Source: CAYRGQ01 sp964444885
Lineage (GTDB): Bacteria; Bacteroidota; Bacteroidia; Sphingobacteriales; Sphingobacteriaceae
Direction: 5' to 3'
DNA length: 64,000 nucleotides
NCBI GenBank assembly: GCA_964444885.1
Contig: CAYUIZ010000005.1
Span: 23,405-87,404, forward strand
The translations under genes were made by a program, and so were the position numbers. Below, in pieces: positions 33,028 through 41,184 of the stretch. Each line of letters begins with the position of its first letter. Within the stretch, counting starts at the first letter, position 1. The notes beneath the pieces are model-generated. The model was not told the DNA's origin. It ran no database searches and saw only the letters and a list, made by a program, of their open reading frames with translations.

Positions 33028-34083
33028 TTATTTCCAGCCTTTTTCCAATGCTTGGAAGTAGGCGTTCCAATACGGGTCTTGCGCCTCGGGCTGGGACAAC
33101 GGCGCCGTCTGCCCGTCTTGAGCGACAAGGGTTATGCCTTCGTCTGGAGGCGTTGTCTGCCCGATGGCATACGCCGACACACCTGCTGCTTCAACCTCTT
33201 GTAGGACGGCTGGGGCGTGCGCCGGTAAGCAGGTCATCAACATGGCGCCAGCACCTACGGCGCGAGCGGGGTCAAACCCAAACCGCTGTGCGATGCGGCC
33301 TACGGCCTCCGAAACCGGTAGACGATCAGCCTGTATCGACGCGCCGCAACCCGACGCGTGGCATAGCTCGCGCACCGCACCTAAGGCGCCACCTTCGGTG
33401 ACATCGTGCATGGCGCGGACATAGGCCGACCGCCCTCCGGCCAAGCCTTCAGCGAGCACGCTAGTCTGCCAGAAAAGATCGCAAGCCTCCTGCCATCCTG
33501 CCGTACCGGCGGCATGCTTCACCGTTTCGGGGAAACTCATGGCCAAGATGGCTGCCGAGCTGATCGCACACCCTTTCGTCAGGATGATCGTCTGACCGGC
33601 CTCGGCTAAGTTGCTTGTCCGAATGCGATCGGACGGCGCCACGAGGGAAAACGTAGCACCGCCGACAATGGCTGATGCTTGTCCGGGTACGCGGCCGGTA
33701 TGTCCGCCCGTGATGCTGAGTCCTATATCGCGGCAGTAGCCGTGGATATGCGCCCAGTAGGTTCTGAAGTCGGCGTCAGTCAGCCACTCGGGCAGGTTGA
33801 GGACGAACTGCCCGTACATCGGCGCGTAGCCAGTGGTCGCTAGGTCGTTGGCTGTCAGGTGCACCGAAAGCCAGGCCGATTCCGCCAGGCCCAAAGTAGG
33901 GATGAGGGATAGCGGGTCGCTGGCGCTGGCCAGCGAAAGGCCGCCAGGCAAGGCTACAACCGACACATCCGTGCCGTATGCAGGACCCGTAGTCACCTCC
34001 GCGCGGTCCGCACCCGTCTGATGCCCGATGGTTTGCTTAAAGGCTTCGAGGTCTATTTTTCCGGTTTGGCGCGTTTGGTTCAT
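33028..34083 (-). CDS. AIR-synthase-related (PurM/HypE/ThiL superfamily) protein
   Basis: 351-residue ATP-dependent enzyme of the PurM fold. Motifs in order: SDP (55-57), NDLATTG (79-85), TGGHTG (125-130), and MHDVTEGGALGAV (225-237), closest to HypE and the archaeal AIR-synthase-related proteins. ThiL, the thiamin-monophosphate kinase, belongs to the same superfamily, and this gene is under a TPP riboswitch, so a ThiL-like kinase role is possible but not shown. It overlaps the methyltransferase gene by 4 bp (ATGA) and is followed by the ThiE-fold gene. Confidence 0.85.
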   Translation of the reverse strand: MNQTRQTGKIDLEAFKQTIGHQTGADRAEVTTGPAYGTDVSVVALPGGLSLASASDPLSLIPTLGLAESAWLSVHLTANDLATTGYAPMYGQFVLNLPEWLTDADFRTYWAHIHGYCRDIGLSITGGHTGRVPGQASAIVGGATFSLVAPSDRIRTSNLAEAGQTIILTKGCAISSAAILAMSFPETVKHAAGTAGWQEACDLFWQTSVLAEGLAGGRSAYVRAMHDVTEGGALGAVRELCHASGCGASIQADRLPVSEAVGRIAQRFGFDPARAVGAGAMLMTCLPAHAPAVLQEVEAAGVSAYAIGQTTPPDEGITLVAQDGQTAPLSQPEAQDPYWNAYFQALEKGWK

Positions 34084-34799
34084 TCGTCGTCCAATTTGAC
34101 ATACAACCCGAAGAAATCACCCCACGGCACGCTCCATTGCTGTACGGGAAACCACCGGGGCAAGCCTGTGCAGGACCATTCAATGCTGTAGCGGCGGCCT
34201 GCAAGCGCGATATCGATCACTTCGATCAACTTTGCCGGCGTATAGAAGTTCGCAGTGACATAGAACGGGTTTTTTCCGAACTGTTGCTGCACGCGCCTGC
34301 GGACGAATTTTGGGGAATTGCGGTTCATCATCCCGAATACGATCCCATGGCGGCCCACACGGGCGGCCTCTTGGATTACTTGGACCGGATCCCGGTAGTA
34401 CTCAAAGGTGGTAATGAAGGCAAGCGCATCGAATGTTTTGTCCTTAAATGGCATGAAATGGGAATCGGCTAAGACGAGGTCCCCTTCGAAGAGTTGGACG
34501 CCCTGGCCTAGCATTAGCGGTGAGATGTCGCCCCCCGAAGCCTCGATGCCGATCTCTTTCCACCAGCGCGTAAAGCGTGTGGTGCCGCAACCGAATTCGA
34601 GTAACGTTTTGACGCGATAGTCTTTCCGGACAAGCTCACCGATTACTTTTTTCTGAAATACTTCGGCACGCTTGTAGCGTCCTTCGTACCATTGTTCGTA
34701 GGTGTCGGTGTGCTCCCGGTTGAAAAACCATTCCTCGCGCCCCTGCCAGTTGTCAAGGTTAGTAGACAGCTGGCCAAATTGACTTTGTGCTGGTAACAT
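34080..34799 (-). CDS. class I SAM-dependent methyltransferase, first gene of TPP-riboswitch operon
   Basis: 239-residue Rossmann-fold methyltransferase (type 11). Motif I is LLEFGCGTTRF (66-76), motif II ends in GGDIS (89-93), motif III is ADSHFMPF (111-118) and motif IV FDALAFITTFEYY (123-135). The N-terminal FNREHTDTYEQWYEGRYKR matches the cap found in UbiE-like small-molecule methyltransferases. A Shine-Dalgarno AAAAGGAAA lies 4 bp before the ATG at 34799. Control by TPP and the linked Trm112-like gene suggest a role in thiamin-related metabolism or salvage; the substrate is unknown. Confidence 0.88.
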   Translation of the reverse strand: MLPAQSQFGQLSTNLDNWQGREEWFFNREHTDTYEQWYEGRYKRAEVFQKKVIGELVRKDYRVKTLLEFGCGTTRFTRWWKEIGIEASGGDISPLMLGQGVQLFEGDLVLADSHFMPFKDKTFDALAFITTFEYYRDPVQVIQEAARVGRHGIVFGMMNRNSPKFVRRRVQQQFGKNPFYVTANFYTPAKLIEVIDIALAGRRYSIEWSCTGLPRWFPVQQWSVPWGDFFGLYVKLDDE

Positions 34800-34846
34800 G
34801 GGTTTCCTTTTAGTGTTTTTTTAAACGAACGGGGGAGCGAGGACAT

Positions 34847-34879
34847 AAAAAAACCATTTCCCGGGGCATGGCGAAATGG
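34847..34879 (-). terminator. expression-platform terminator of the TPP riboswitch
   Basis: On the minus strand CCATTTC (34873-34879) pairs with GAAATGG (34854-34860), with an inner CC/GG pair, followed by seven T (34847-34853). It lies between the aptamer and the methyltransferase start, so TPP binding probably acts by premature termination. Confidence 0.85.
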
Positions 34880-34928
34880 AGTTGCAATGGTACGAATGCT
34901 CTAGATGGCATCCGCGTGTCAGTATGGA

Positions 34929-35010
34929 TTGCAGTCCCTACGCCGGTATTATCCGGATCAGGTGTTCGGGTATGTTCTCAGCCGCGCAAACCGCGCAGCA
35001 CCCCGTGCTC
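34929..35010 (-). promoter_or_regulatory. TPP riboswitch (THI element)
   Basis: On the minus strand the conserved segments appear in order: CACGGGGTGC, GGCTGAGAACATACCCGAA, then ACCTGATCCGGATAATACCG and GCGTAGGGA. These are the pyrimidine-sensing (CTGAGA) and pyrophosphate-sensing (ACCTGATC, GCGTAGGGA) parts of the thiamin pyrophosphate aptamer. The aptamer begins within a few bases of the predicted transcription start and is followed by a terminator. Confidence 0.96.
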
Positions 35011-35016
35011 TTACCC

Positions 35017-35048
35017 CAAAGGTAGCAAAAATATGTGAGGATTGCCAA
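35017..35048 (-). promoter_or_regulatory. promoter of the TPP-riboswitch operon
   Basis: Minus strand: TTG (35046-35048), 21 bp, TACCTTTG (35017-35024). Transcription would start near 35010, at the first bases of the aptamer. Confidence 0.78.
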
Positions 35049-35060
35049 TATGGTTCGTTT

Positions 35061-35196
35061 GGGTGCAATTCAATTGTCGCTCTTTGTCATACTGAGCGCA
35101 GCGAAGTATCTCTTCATGATGCAAAGAGATACTTCATTTCATTCAGTATGAACAAACGGACAAGCAACACGAATTGCGAGAATTTGAATTGCACCC
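35061..35196. repeat. nested palindromic (MITE-like) element
   Basis: Three nested inverted repeats share one centre: GGGTGCAATTCAA (35061-35073) with TTGAATTGCACCC (35184-35196), TCATACTGA (35087-35095) with TCAGTATGA (35143-35151), and AAGTATCTCTT (35104-35114) with AAGAGATACTT (35124-35134). The core ACTGAGCGCAGCGAAGTATCT resembles dispersed palindromic repeats of Bacteroidota genomes. It sits just upstream of the TPP operon promoter and could form a large hairpin. The stretch 35197-35307 beyond it holds nothing I recognise. Confidence 0.8.
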
Positions 35197-35307
35197 GTTC
35201 GCTATAAATAGGACACCCCCTTCGGGAGCTGGAGACGTTTTAAAAGCGATTTTCCTGTTCATTTTAGCGTCCGCATGAATGGGGCTAGGAAAGGTTTCGG
35301 GCAACGC

Positions 35308-36078
35308 TTAGGACGGGCGCTTTGTTTTAATCGACTGCAACAATGCTTTTGTTTCCGGACGGCAGGCTAGCCGGCCACTAATCGTGGCTTGCTTGTACAG
35401 GAGTTCGTCCCAATGCTTGGTGCCATGCCAAAGCGTGCGTTTCAGCTCGGAGAGCACCTCCGGGTTTTTTGTGATGAGGCGGTCGCCAAATTCCTTGATC
35501 GCATTGTCCAATTGGGTCACGTCTGCCTTGACGGTATGGAATAAGTCATGGCGTTTGGCCCATTGCACGTCGAAGAAAACGCTCGGATTGAGCGCTAGCT
35601 CGGTGAATGCCGAAATGCCCACTTTGCGCTCGACAGCGGGCGCGATGACGAAGGGGCCAATGTTGATGCTGACTTCACTGAGGCGGACGGCTGCTTTTTC
35701 GGTGGCAAATACGTAGTCGCAGGCCGCAATCAGGCCCACGCCGCCACCCACAGCTTTGCCCAAGACCCGTCCCAAGATCAGGCGAGGTGCTTTGCGCATG
35801 GCGTTGATGACGTTTGCAAATCCCGAAAAAAACACTTTGCCGGCAGCTTCGTCATCGATCGCCAGCAATTCGCTAAAGTCGGCGCCGGCACAGAAAGTGC
35901 TTTCGCCGTCGCTCTGTAGGAGGATTAAGCGGGTCGCAGGGTCGTTGCCAGCCTGTTCGATGGCCTCGGCGAGCTGCGCCAGCAAATGAGCCGGCAACGC
36001 ATTATGTGCGGGATGCCCAAAGGTGATGGTCGTCAGTCCGTTGGGGTCTGTCAGTGGCGTAACGAAACCTTGCTCCAT
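35308..36078 (-). CDS. enoyl-CoA hydratase/isomerase family protein
   Basis: 256-residue crotonase-fold enzyme acting on acyl-CoA thioesters. Oxyanion-hole segments are CAGADFSELLAI (about 67-78) and KAVGGGVGLIAACDYVFA (about 109-126). LSEVSINIGPF carries a glutamate at the usual catalytic place. The start at 36078 was chosen because the longer frame adds 43 residues without crotonase character. Exact substrate is not readable; it is adjacent to sugar-nucleotide and TCA-cycle genes with no evident link. Confidence 0.88.
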   Translation of the reverse strand: MEQGFVTPLTDPNGLTTITFGHPAHNALPAHLLAQLAEAIEQAGNDPATRLILLQSDGESTFCAGADFSELLAIDDEAAGKVFFSGFANVINAMRKAPRLILGRVLGKAVGGGVGLIAACDYVFATEKAAVRLSEVSINIGPFVIAPAVERKVGISAFTELALNPSVFFDVQWAKRHDLFHTVKADVTQLDNAIKEFGDRLITKNPEVLSELKRTLWHGTKHWDELLYKQATISGRLACRPETKALLQSIKTKRPS

Positions 36079-36128
36079 AATATTGATTTTTAGGTCGGAA
36101 GGACGCGTATGGGTCTTCCGTACCTGAA

Positions 36129-37211
36129 TTAGACATAATCCGTGCCGAATTTTTCTTTGACGTCCGCCACCACCTGTTTCACGGACTGTTCTTGGTCCTT
36201 CGGACAAATCATCAAGACATTATCCGATTCGACCACGATAAAATTGTGAAGTCCCTTGAGAATTACCAACTTATCTTCAGGGGTGTGTATCATGCAATTG
36301 GACGAGTCGTACACCATTACTTTGGCTTCGGTATTTGTGACGTTGCCCAAGTAATCTTTCTCGGAAGCCTCGTACACCGATGACCAGGTGCCCAAGTCAG
36401 ACCAACCAAAATCCACTGGCAGGACGTAGACGTTTTCGGCCTTTTCCATAATCGCAAAATCGATCGAAATGTTCCCGCAGCGGACAAAGGCATTGGCTAT
36501 AAAACGTTGCTCATCCGGCGTGTTGTATAGTTCGGCTCCCTCGGTGAATATTTCGTTCATCTCGGTCTCGTAGATATGCAAGGCCTTGATAATGGCGTCG
36601 GCCGACCAAATGAAAATCCCCGAGTTCCAAAGGAAATCCCCGCTTTGCAAAAAAGTAGTGGCGAGTTCGAGATTGGGCTTTTCGGTGAAGGTCTTGACTT
36701 TGCGGACGTTCTGCACGGACGATTTCCGGCCGTATTGGATGTATCCGTAGCCCGTGTCGGGACGGGAAGGCTTGATGCCTAATGTCAGCAGCCAGTCGTG
36801 ATGTTCGGCACAATCGAGCGCTTCCTGTACGTTTTCGACAAAGCGTTCCGTATCCAGGATGAGGTGGTCGGCGGGGGCCACCACGATCGTGGCGTTGGCG
36901 CTGAGTTGTTTAATCTTGTGGGTTGCGTACGCGATACAGGGCGCCGTATTGCGCATGATCGGCTCCAAAATGAGCTGATGCTCCTGCAGGTTTGGCAACT
37001 GTTGCATCACCACTTCCTTGTAAGACTGGTTTGTGGCAATGAGAATATTGGATTCGGGTACGATCTTGGCAAAACGTTCAAACGTGGATTGTAACAGGGA
37101 CTTGCCTGTCCCCAGCATATCAACGAATTGTTTAGGTAGCGCAGTCTGGCTGACTGGCCAGAAGCGGCTTCCGATGCCACCGGCCATAATCACGGCATAT
37201 CTGTCTTTCAT
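36129..37211 (-). CDS. mannose-1-phosphate guanylyltransferase
   Basis: Makes GDP-mannose from GTP and mannose-1-phosphate for glycan synthesis. 360 aa with the nucleotidyltransferase signature MAGGIGSRFWPVS (9-21) and LPKQF with the catalytic lysine. Further motifs are EPIMRNTAP, GYGYI and FTEKP. It lacks the C-terminal isomerase (cupin) domain of bifunctional ManC/AlgA. The start at 37211 gives MKDRYAVIMAGG, the usual N-terminus; the longer frame adds ten unlikely residues. Confidence 0.95.
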   Translation of the reverse strand: MKDRYAVIMAGGIGSRFWPVSQTALPKQFVDMLGTGKSLLQSTFERFAKIVPESNILIATNQSYKEVVMQQLPNLQEHQLILEPIMRNTAPCIAYATHKIKQLSANATIVVAPADHLILDTERFVENVQEALDCAEHHDWLLTLGIKPSRPDTGYGYIQYGRKSSVQNVRKVKTFTEKPNLELATTFLQSGDFLWNSGIFIWSADAIIKALHIYETEMNEIFTEGAELYNTPDEQRFIANAFVRCGNISIDFAIMEKAENVYVLPVDFGWSDLGTWSSVYEASEKDYLGNVTNTEAKVMVYDSSNCMIHTPEDKLVILKGLHNFIVVESDNVLMICPKDQEQSVKQVVADVKEKFGTDYV

Positions 37212-37318
37212 ATTTTTGGTCTTTTGCCCATCGGGAAACATTTGTGGCGCGTGCCCGCAGCCTAGCGATGTTTTTTTGTTTCCGTTTGGACGGTTAGTGC
37301 GTGCCGGCTAGCCGGCAT

Positions 37319-37774
37319 TTATTTTATCACGGCCCTCCGGCTGATTTTGCGTTGCCTGAGGCGGAGCGTCATTTTTCTATAGTCTATTACCCCGCCGTAA
37401 TCCATCAGGATATCCCCACCAATAACACCGATCACGGGGTCAAAGTTCATTTGCTCGTAAGCATAGTTGATCGTGGAGAGATCGAGCACCGCAATACGAT
37501 GGTTCTTTATTTGCCAATCCCCGATTCGCAAGAGGGGCAGCAACACGGTGAAGCTCTCCATGCTCGTCGTACCTAATCCCGTTGATAGATACTCCGAATA
37601 TTCCAGTTCAGTTTTTCCGTCCAATATCTTTTCGACATTGGTTTTGTCAAATACCGTTTTGGATGCGCCGGTATCCAGCACAGCCTGGTGGGTCTGGCCG
37701 AAAACCTCAATATCAACCAAAAGATGGAAGCCATTGTCCTGCAAGGACAATGGCTTAAACGGGATAGTTATCAT
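37319..37774 (-). CDS. retropepsin-like aspartic protease
   Basis: 151 residues with one active-site motif AVLDTGASKTVF (31-42, catalytic D34) and the second hydrophobic-Gly element GVIGGDILMDYGGVIDY, as in single-domain retroviral-type aspartic proteases that act as dimers. No signal peptide is visible, so it is probably cytoplasmic. The start at 37774 lies next to the mdh stop (37776-37778), giving a near overlap and probable co-transcription with mdh. Natural target unknown. Confidence 0.85.
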   Translation of the reverse strand: MITIPFKPLSLQDNGFHLLVDIEVFGQTHQAVLDTGASKTVFDKTNVEKILDGKTELEYSEYLSTGLGTTSMESFTVLLPLLRIGDWQIKNHRIAVLDLSTINYAYEQMNFDPVIGVIGGDILMDYGGVIDYRKMTLRLRQRKISRRAVIK

Positions 37775-37775
37775 T

Positions 37776-38717
37776 TTAAGACAGCGTTCCGGACTCCGTG
37801 AGCACGGCATTCATGTTGCGAACCGCGTCAGCGCTCTTCTGGAAAGCCTCTTTTTCCGCGTCGTCTAAGGGCAATTCAAGGATGCGCTCCCAGCCGGTCC
37901 GGCCCATAACGACGGGGACGCCGAGGTTGATGTCGGTTTGCCCGTACTCGCCCTCAAGCAGTACCGAAGCGGTGAACAGTTTTTTCTGGTCGCGAACGAT
38001 GCTTTCTACGACCGCCGCTGTCGCCGCACCCGGGGCATACCATGCGGAGGTGCCGATCAATTTGGTCAGCGTAGCACCGCCAACCATGGTGGCTGCCACC
38101 ACTTCTGCTTGCTCATCGTCCGAGAGGTATTGGGTGACGGGTACGCTATTCCACGTGGCGTGCTTGATCAGCGGAATCATTGTGGTGTCGCCGTGTCCGC
38201 CGATAACGATGGCGTTTAGGTCGGCAGGGGAGGATCCCAAACGCTCGCTCAGCTGGTAGCGGAAACGGGCCGAATCCAACGTGCCTCCCATACCGATAAT
38301 CCGGTTTTTAGGAATGCCAGTCGCTTTGAGTGTCAAGTAGGCCATGGTGTCCATCGGGTTGGATACGACAACGATGATAAGGTCTGGCGAGTGCTTGAGC
38401 AAGTTTTCGGCGACGCTTTTTACGATGTTTGCGTTCGTGCCGATAAGCTCTTCGCGGGTCATGCCCGGCTTGCGGGGGATACCTGAGGTGATAACCGCTA
38501 CTGCAGAACCAGCAGTTTTGGCGTAATCGTTCGTCACACCGGTGATTTTGGAGTCAAATCCCAGCAAAGCAGCGGTTTGTGCCATGTCTTGGGCTTTGCC
38601 TTCGGCGAGCCCTTCTTTGATGTCCAACAGTACGATTTCTTCTGCAACTTCTCGTCTGACCAGATTGTCAGCCGTGGTGGCACCGACCGCGCCAGCACCA
38701 ACTACCGTTATTTTCAT
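37776..38717 (-). CDS. mdh: malate dehydrogenase
   Basis: NAD-dependent oxidation of malate to oxaloacetate in the TCA cycle. 313 aa, of the lactate-dehydrogenase-like MDH group. NAD motif GAGAVGATTA (7-16), acidic residue for NAD in VLLDIKEG, substrate arginines in GIPRKPGMTREEL and DSARFRYQLS, and the catalytic His in GGHGDTTMIP. The Arg in PRKPGMTR (rather than Gln) favours malate over lactate. Confidence 0.96.
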   Translation of the reverse strand: MKITVVGAGAVGATTADNLVRREVAEEIVLLDIKEGLAEGKAQDMAQTAALLGFDSKITGVTNDYAKTAGSAVAVITSGIPRKPGMTREELIGTNANIVKSVAENLLKHSPDLIIVVVSNPMDTMAYLTLKATGIPKNRIIGMGGTLDSARFRYQLSERLGSSPADLNAIVIGGHGDTTMIPLIKHATWNSVPVTQYLSDDEQAEVVAATMVGGATLTKLIGTSAWYAPGAATAAVVESIVRDQKKLFTASVLLEGEYGQTDINLGVPVVMGRTGWERILELPLDDAEKEAFQKSADAVRNMNAVLTESGTLS

Positions 38718-38856
38718 GTAAGTGTTGTTATATTAAGTGAATTACTCAAACGTGATTTTGCTTTGTTTTAGCGATGCTAAATTAAGAATACCCGCTTGAT
38801 AATAAAAATGATATGCCTCATCGGCAAAAATAAATCCGGCTATTGCGGTCGGCTGC

Positions 38857-41184
38857 CTAAAACGGATAACCAATTGCCAAGTTAAAAATCAAATTGTTCT
38901 GCCGCCATTCCGGACTCCGGAAGTCGATCCGGTCTGCCACCCAGCGATTGCCGCTTGGCGGTGTGTAGGGCAGGCGCAGCGGCAGGGCAAGATCGGTGCG
39001 CAGAATCAGGAACGACAGGTCGAAGCGTAGTCCCACACCGGCGCCCACAGCGATTTCCTTGTAAAAATCCCGGGTGAAATGCCCGCCCGGCTTGTCGGGG
39101 TTGGCATTTTGCAGCCAGACGTTTCCCGCATCCAGAAAAACCGCCCAATTGACGATGCTGACCAGCTTCGCACGATACTCCACGTTCATTTCGAGCTGAA
39201 TGTCGCCGGTTTGGTCAGCGAAGAAGTTATCCAGACCCAAGTTCTCGGGAACGTGCGAGCCGGGGCCGATGGCCCGGGCACGGAACGCGCGCAACCCATT
39301 GGGTCCGCCCGCAAAAAACTGCTTGACGTAAGGCAGCATGTTGGAGTTGCCATAGGAATAACCGTAGCCGGCCATAAAGCGGGATGCCAGCACGGAATTG
39401 GTGCCCAACTTCATGTAATGCCTGACATCACTGTCTACCTTGATGTACTGGGAGAAATTTGCGTTGAAAATCTGATATACGTCTCCTTCTTTGTAATTGG
39501 CGCCACGTATCAGGCCGTACACATTGGCAGAGAGGTCAAGCCCCCCTTTGAAGTACATGTTGTGCTTTCGGTTTTGCTGGGTGGTGTTGGTGTACGTAAA
39601 GGTGTACTTCGGGCCAAAGGTGAACGTCGGGTCGATGGCATGACGCAATGGCGGAATGGAGTCGATCTGCGACTGATACCATTCCGTCACGTTGCGGGGC
39701 TGCACGTAGATGACCTCGGCCAGATCCAGCTCGTGTTCCTTCTCGGCGTCTTCTTTCCATAGGTACCCAAAGGAAAACGTCATGGAGTTTAGCGTATACG
39801 CTTGGCGTCTGTTCAGAAATTCGTAGCCGGTTTTGAAGTAGGTCTTGGGCACGTAATTGCGCGTCGGGCTCCAGTTGAAGGGGGCGATCAGGCGCGGAAA
39901 AACCAAACTTGCTTCCACACCATAGCGGTAGAAGCTGGAGTTGAGGTTGACGTTTCCGCCTGTCTGGGTTTCAAAGCCGCCGTAGACGGAGAGATTGAAC
40001 AGCTCACCGCTGCGGAAAAAGTTTCGCCGTGTCCAGCTGGTGTTGATTTCAAATCCGTTATATACTTCCGCGGTCTTGCCGAGTAATTCCAGCCTGAGGC
40101 CTTGTTTTGGCATCGGTGTGAGGTAGTAATACACGTCGAGCTTCTTGACGCCTGCCGAATCCACTTCGACGAAGTCGTTGCGGACGAAGCTGAAGGTATT
40201 CATCCCGACCAGATTGTTTAGCGTGCGGTTGTGGTTTTGTCGGGTATAAAGCTGTCCTTTTCGGAAGAACATGGCCCGTGCAATGGAGAAGGGGCGGAAC
40301 GCACGGTTGGGGTCTACAAAATAGAAGCGGCCATCGGCATAGGAACTTGCGCGACGCGGGCTGGTACGTGGGTAGCCGCCTCTGGCGTCCTGCCGATAAT
40401 CCGGATAGATGAATATGTTGTTGATCGTGTAAGGTGTTCGCGCACGTTCGGGTGTCTCTTCCTTGACCGTGATAAACAGGTTGACATGGTGGTTGCCTAG
40501 CGTGCTGTCCACTTCCACGAGGATGTAGTCCGGATTAAAGTAGTAGAACCCTTTGTTTTTCAGCTCATCGTCGATCCGTTCGCGTTCAGACACAATATGG
40601 TCGAGGCTATAGCGCCTGTCTGCGGCCAGCAAGGAATTTTCCCGGGTCTGCACGATTGCTTTTCCGAGTGCCGTGGCCGAGTCGACGTCATACACCACGG
40701 AGTCGATACGATATATGATTTTGGGTTCGGCTGTGTACGTGATGGTGGCCCGACGGTTGCGGATTGTTGTGTCGGACGTTACCTCGGCATTAAAAAAGCC
40801 GAGGTTTTCCAAGCGATTCCGCAGTAGGTTTTCATTGTAATCGCGGTTGACGTCACTCAGCAATACGGGCTCTTCGCCGACGGTATTCTTTAGCCATGAG
40901 CGAAGCCCACGTTCGCTTTGCGGCTCGCCCGCAATGTTGTACGCATACAAACGAGGACGCATGCCAAGGATCGTCATGTTGGGCTTAGGCCGCAACAGTT
41001 CTTCCAAGCTTTCGGTCAGCGGTGCGACAAAACGCTCAGGAATGGTGTCTGATTGGACTTCCACTTCACCTTTTACGTACAGGTGTTCGCCTTGGGGCAA
41101 ATATTTGATGTTGCTGCACGACGCGAAGAGACCGGCACAAAGCAGGCCCGCCGCATATACCCACCGGTTATTCCACTTCGTCAT
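38857..41184 (-). CDS. tamL: TamA/BamA-family outer-membrane lipoprotein (TamL-like)
   Basis: Outer-membrane assembly protein of the Omp85 superfamily, 775 aa. It starts with a lipoprotein signal (LFASC, C23), a feature of the Bacteroidota TamA counterpart. POTRA-like repeats occupy roughly 30-390 (for example NRLENLGFFNAEV and DDELKNKGFYYFNPDY). The barrel includes the conserved loop motif seen as KQFFAGGPNGLRAFRARAIGPG in pieces, near 655-676. The start at 41184 is set by AAAGGAGG 5 bp upstream. It overlaps the end of the tamB-like gene by 17 bp. Confidence 0.92.
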   Translation of the reverse strand: MTKWNNRWVYAAGLLCAGLFASCSNIKYLPQGEHLYVKGEVEVQSDTIPERFVAPLTESLEELLRPKPNMTILGMRPRLYAYNIAGEPQSERGLRSWLKNTVGEEPVLLSDVNRDYNENLLRNRLENLGFFNAEVTSDTTIRNRRATITYTAEPKIIYRIDSVVYDVDSATALGKAIVQTRENSLLAADRRYSLDHIVSERERIDDELKNKGFYYFNPDYILVEVDSTLGNHHVNLFITVKEETPERARTPYTINNIFIYPDYRQDARGGYPRTSPRRASSYADGRFYFVDPNRAFRPFSIARAMFFRKGQLYTRQNHNRTLNNLVGMNTFSFVRNDFVEVDSAGVKKLDVYYYLTPMPKQGLRLELLGKTAEVYNGFEINTSWTRRNFFRSGELFNLSVYGGFETQTGGNVNLNSSFYRYGVEASLVFPRLIAPFNWSPTRNYVPKTYFKTGYEFLNRRQAYTLNSMTFSFGYLWKEDAEKEHELDLAEVIYVQPRNVTEWYQSQIDSIPPLRHAIDPTFTFGPKYTFTYTNTTQQNRKHNMYFKGGLDLSANVYGLIRGANYKEGDVYQIFNANFSQYIKVDSDVRHYMKLGTNSVLASRFMAGYGYSYGNSNMLPYVKQFFAGGPNGLRAFRARAIGPGSHVPENLGLDNFFADQTGDIQLEMNVEYRAKLVSIVNWAVFLDAGNVWLQNANPDKPGGHFTRDFYKEIAVGAGVGLRFDLSFLILRTDLALPLRLPYTPPSGNRWVADRIDFRSPEWRQNNLIFNLAIGYPF

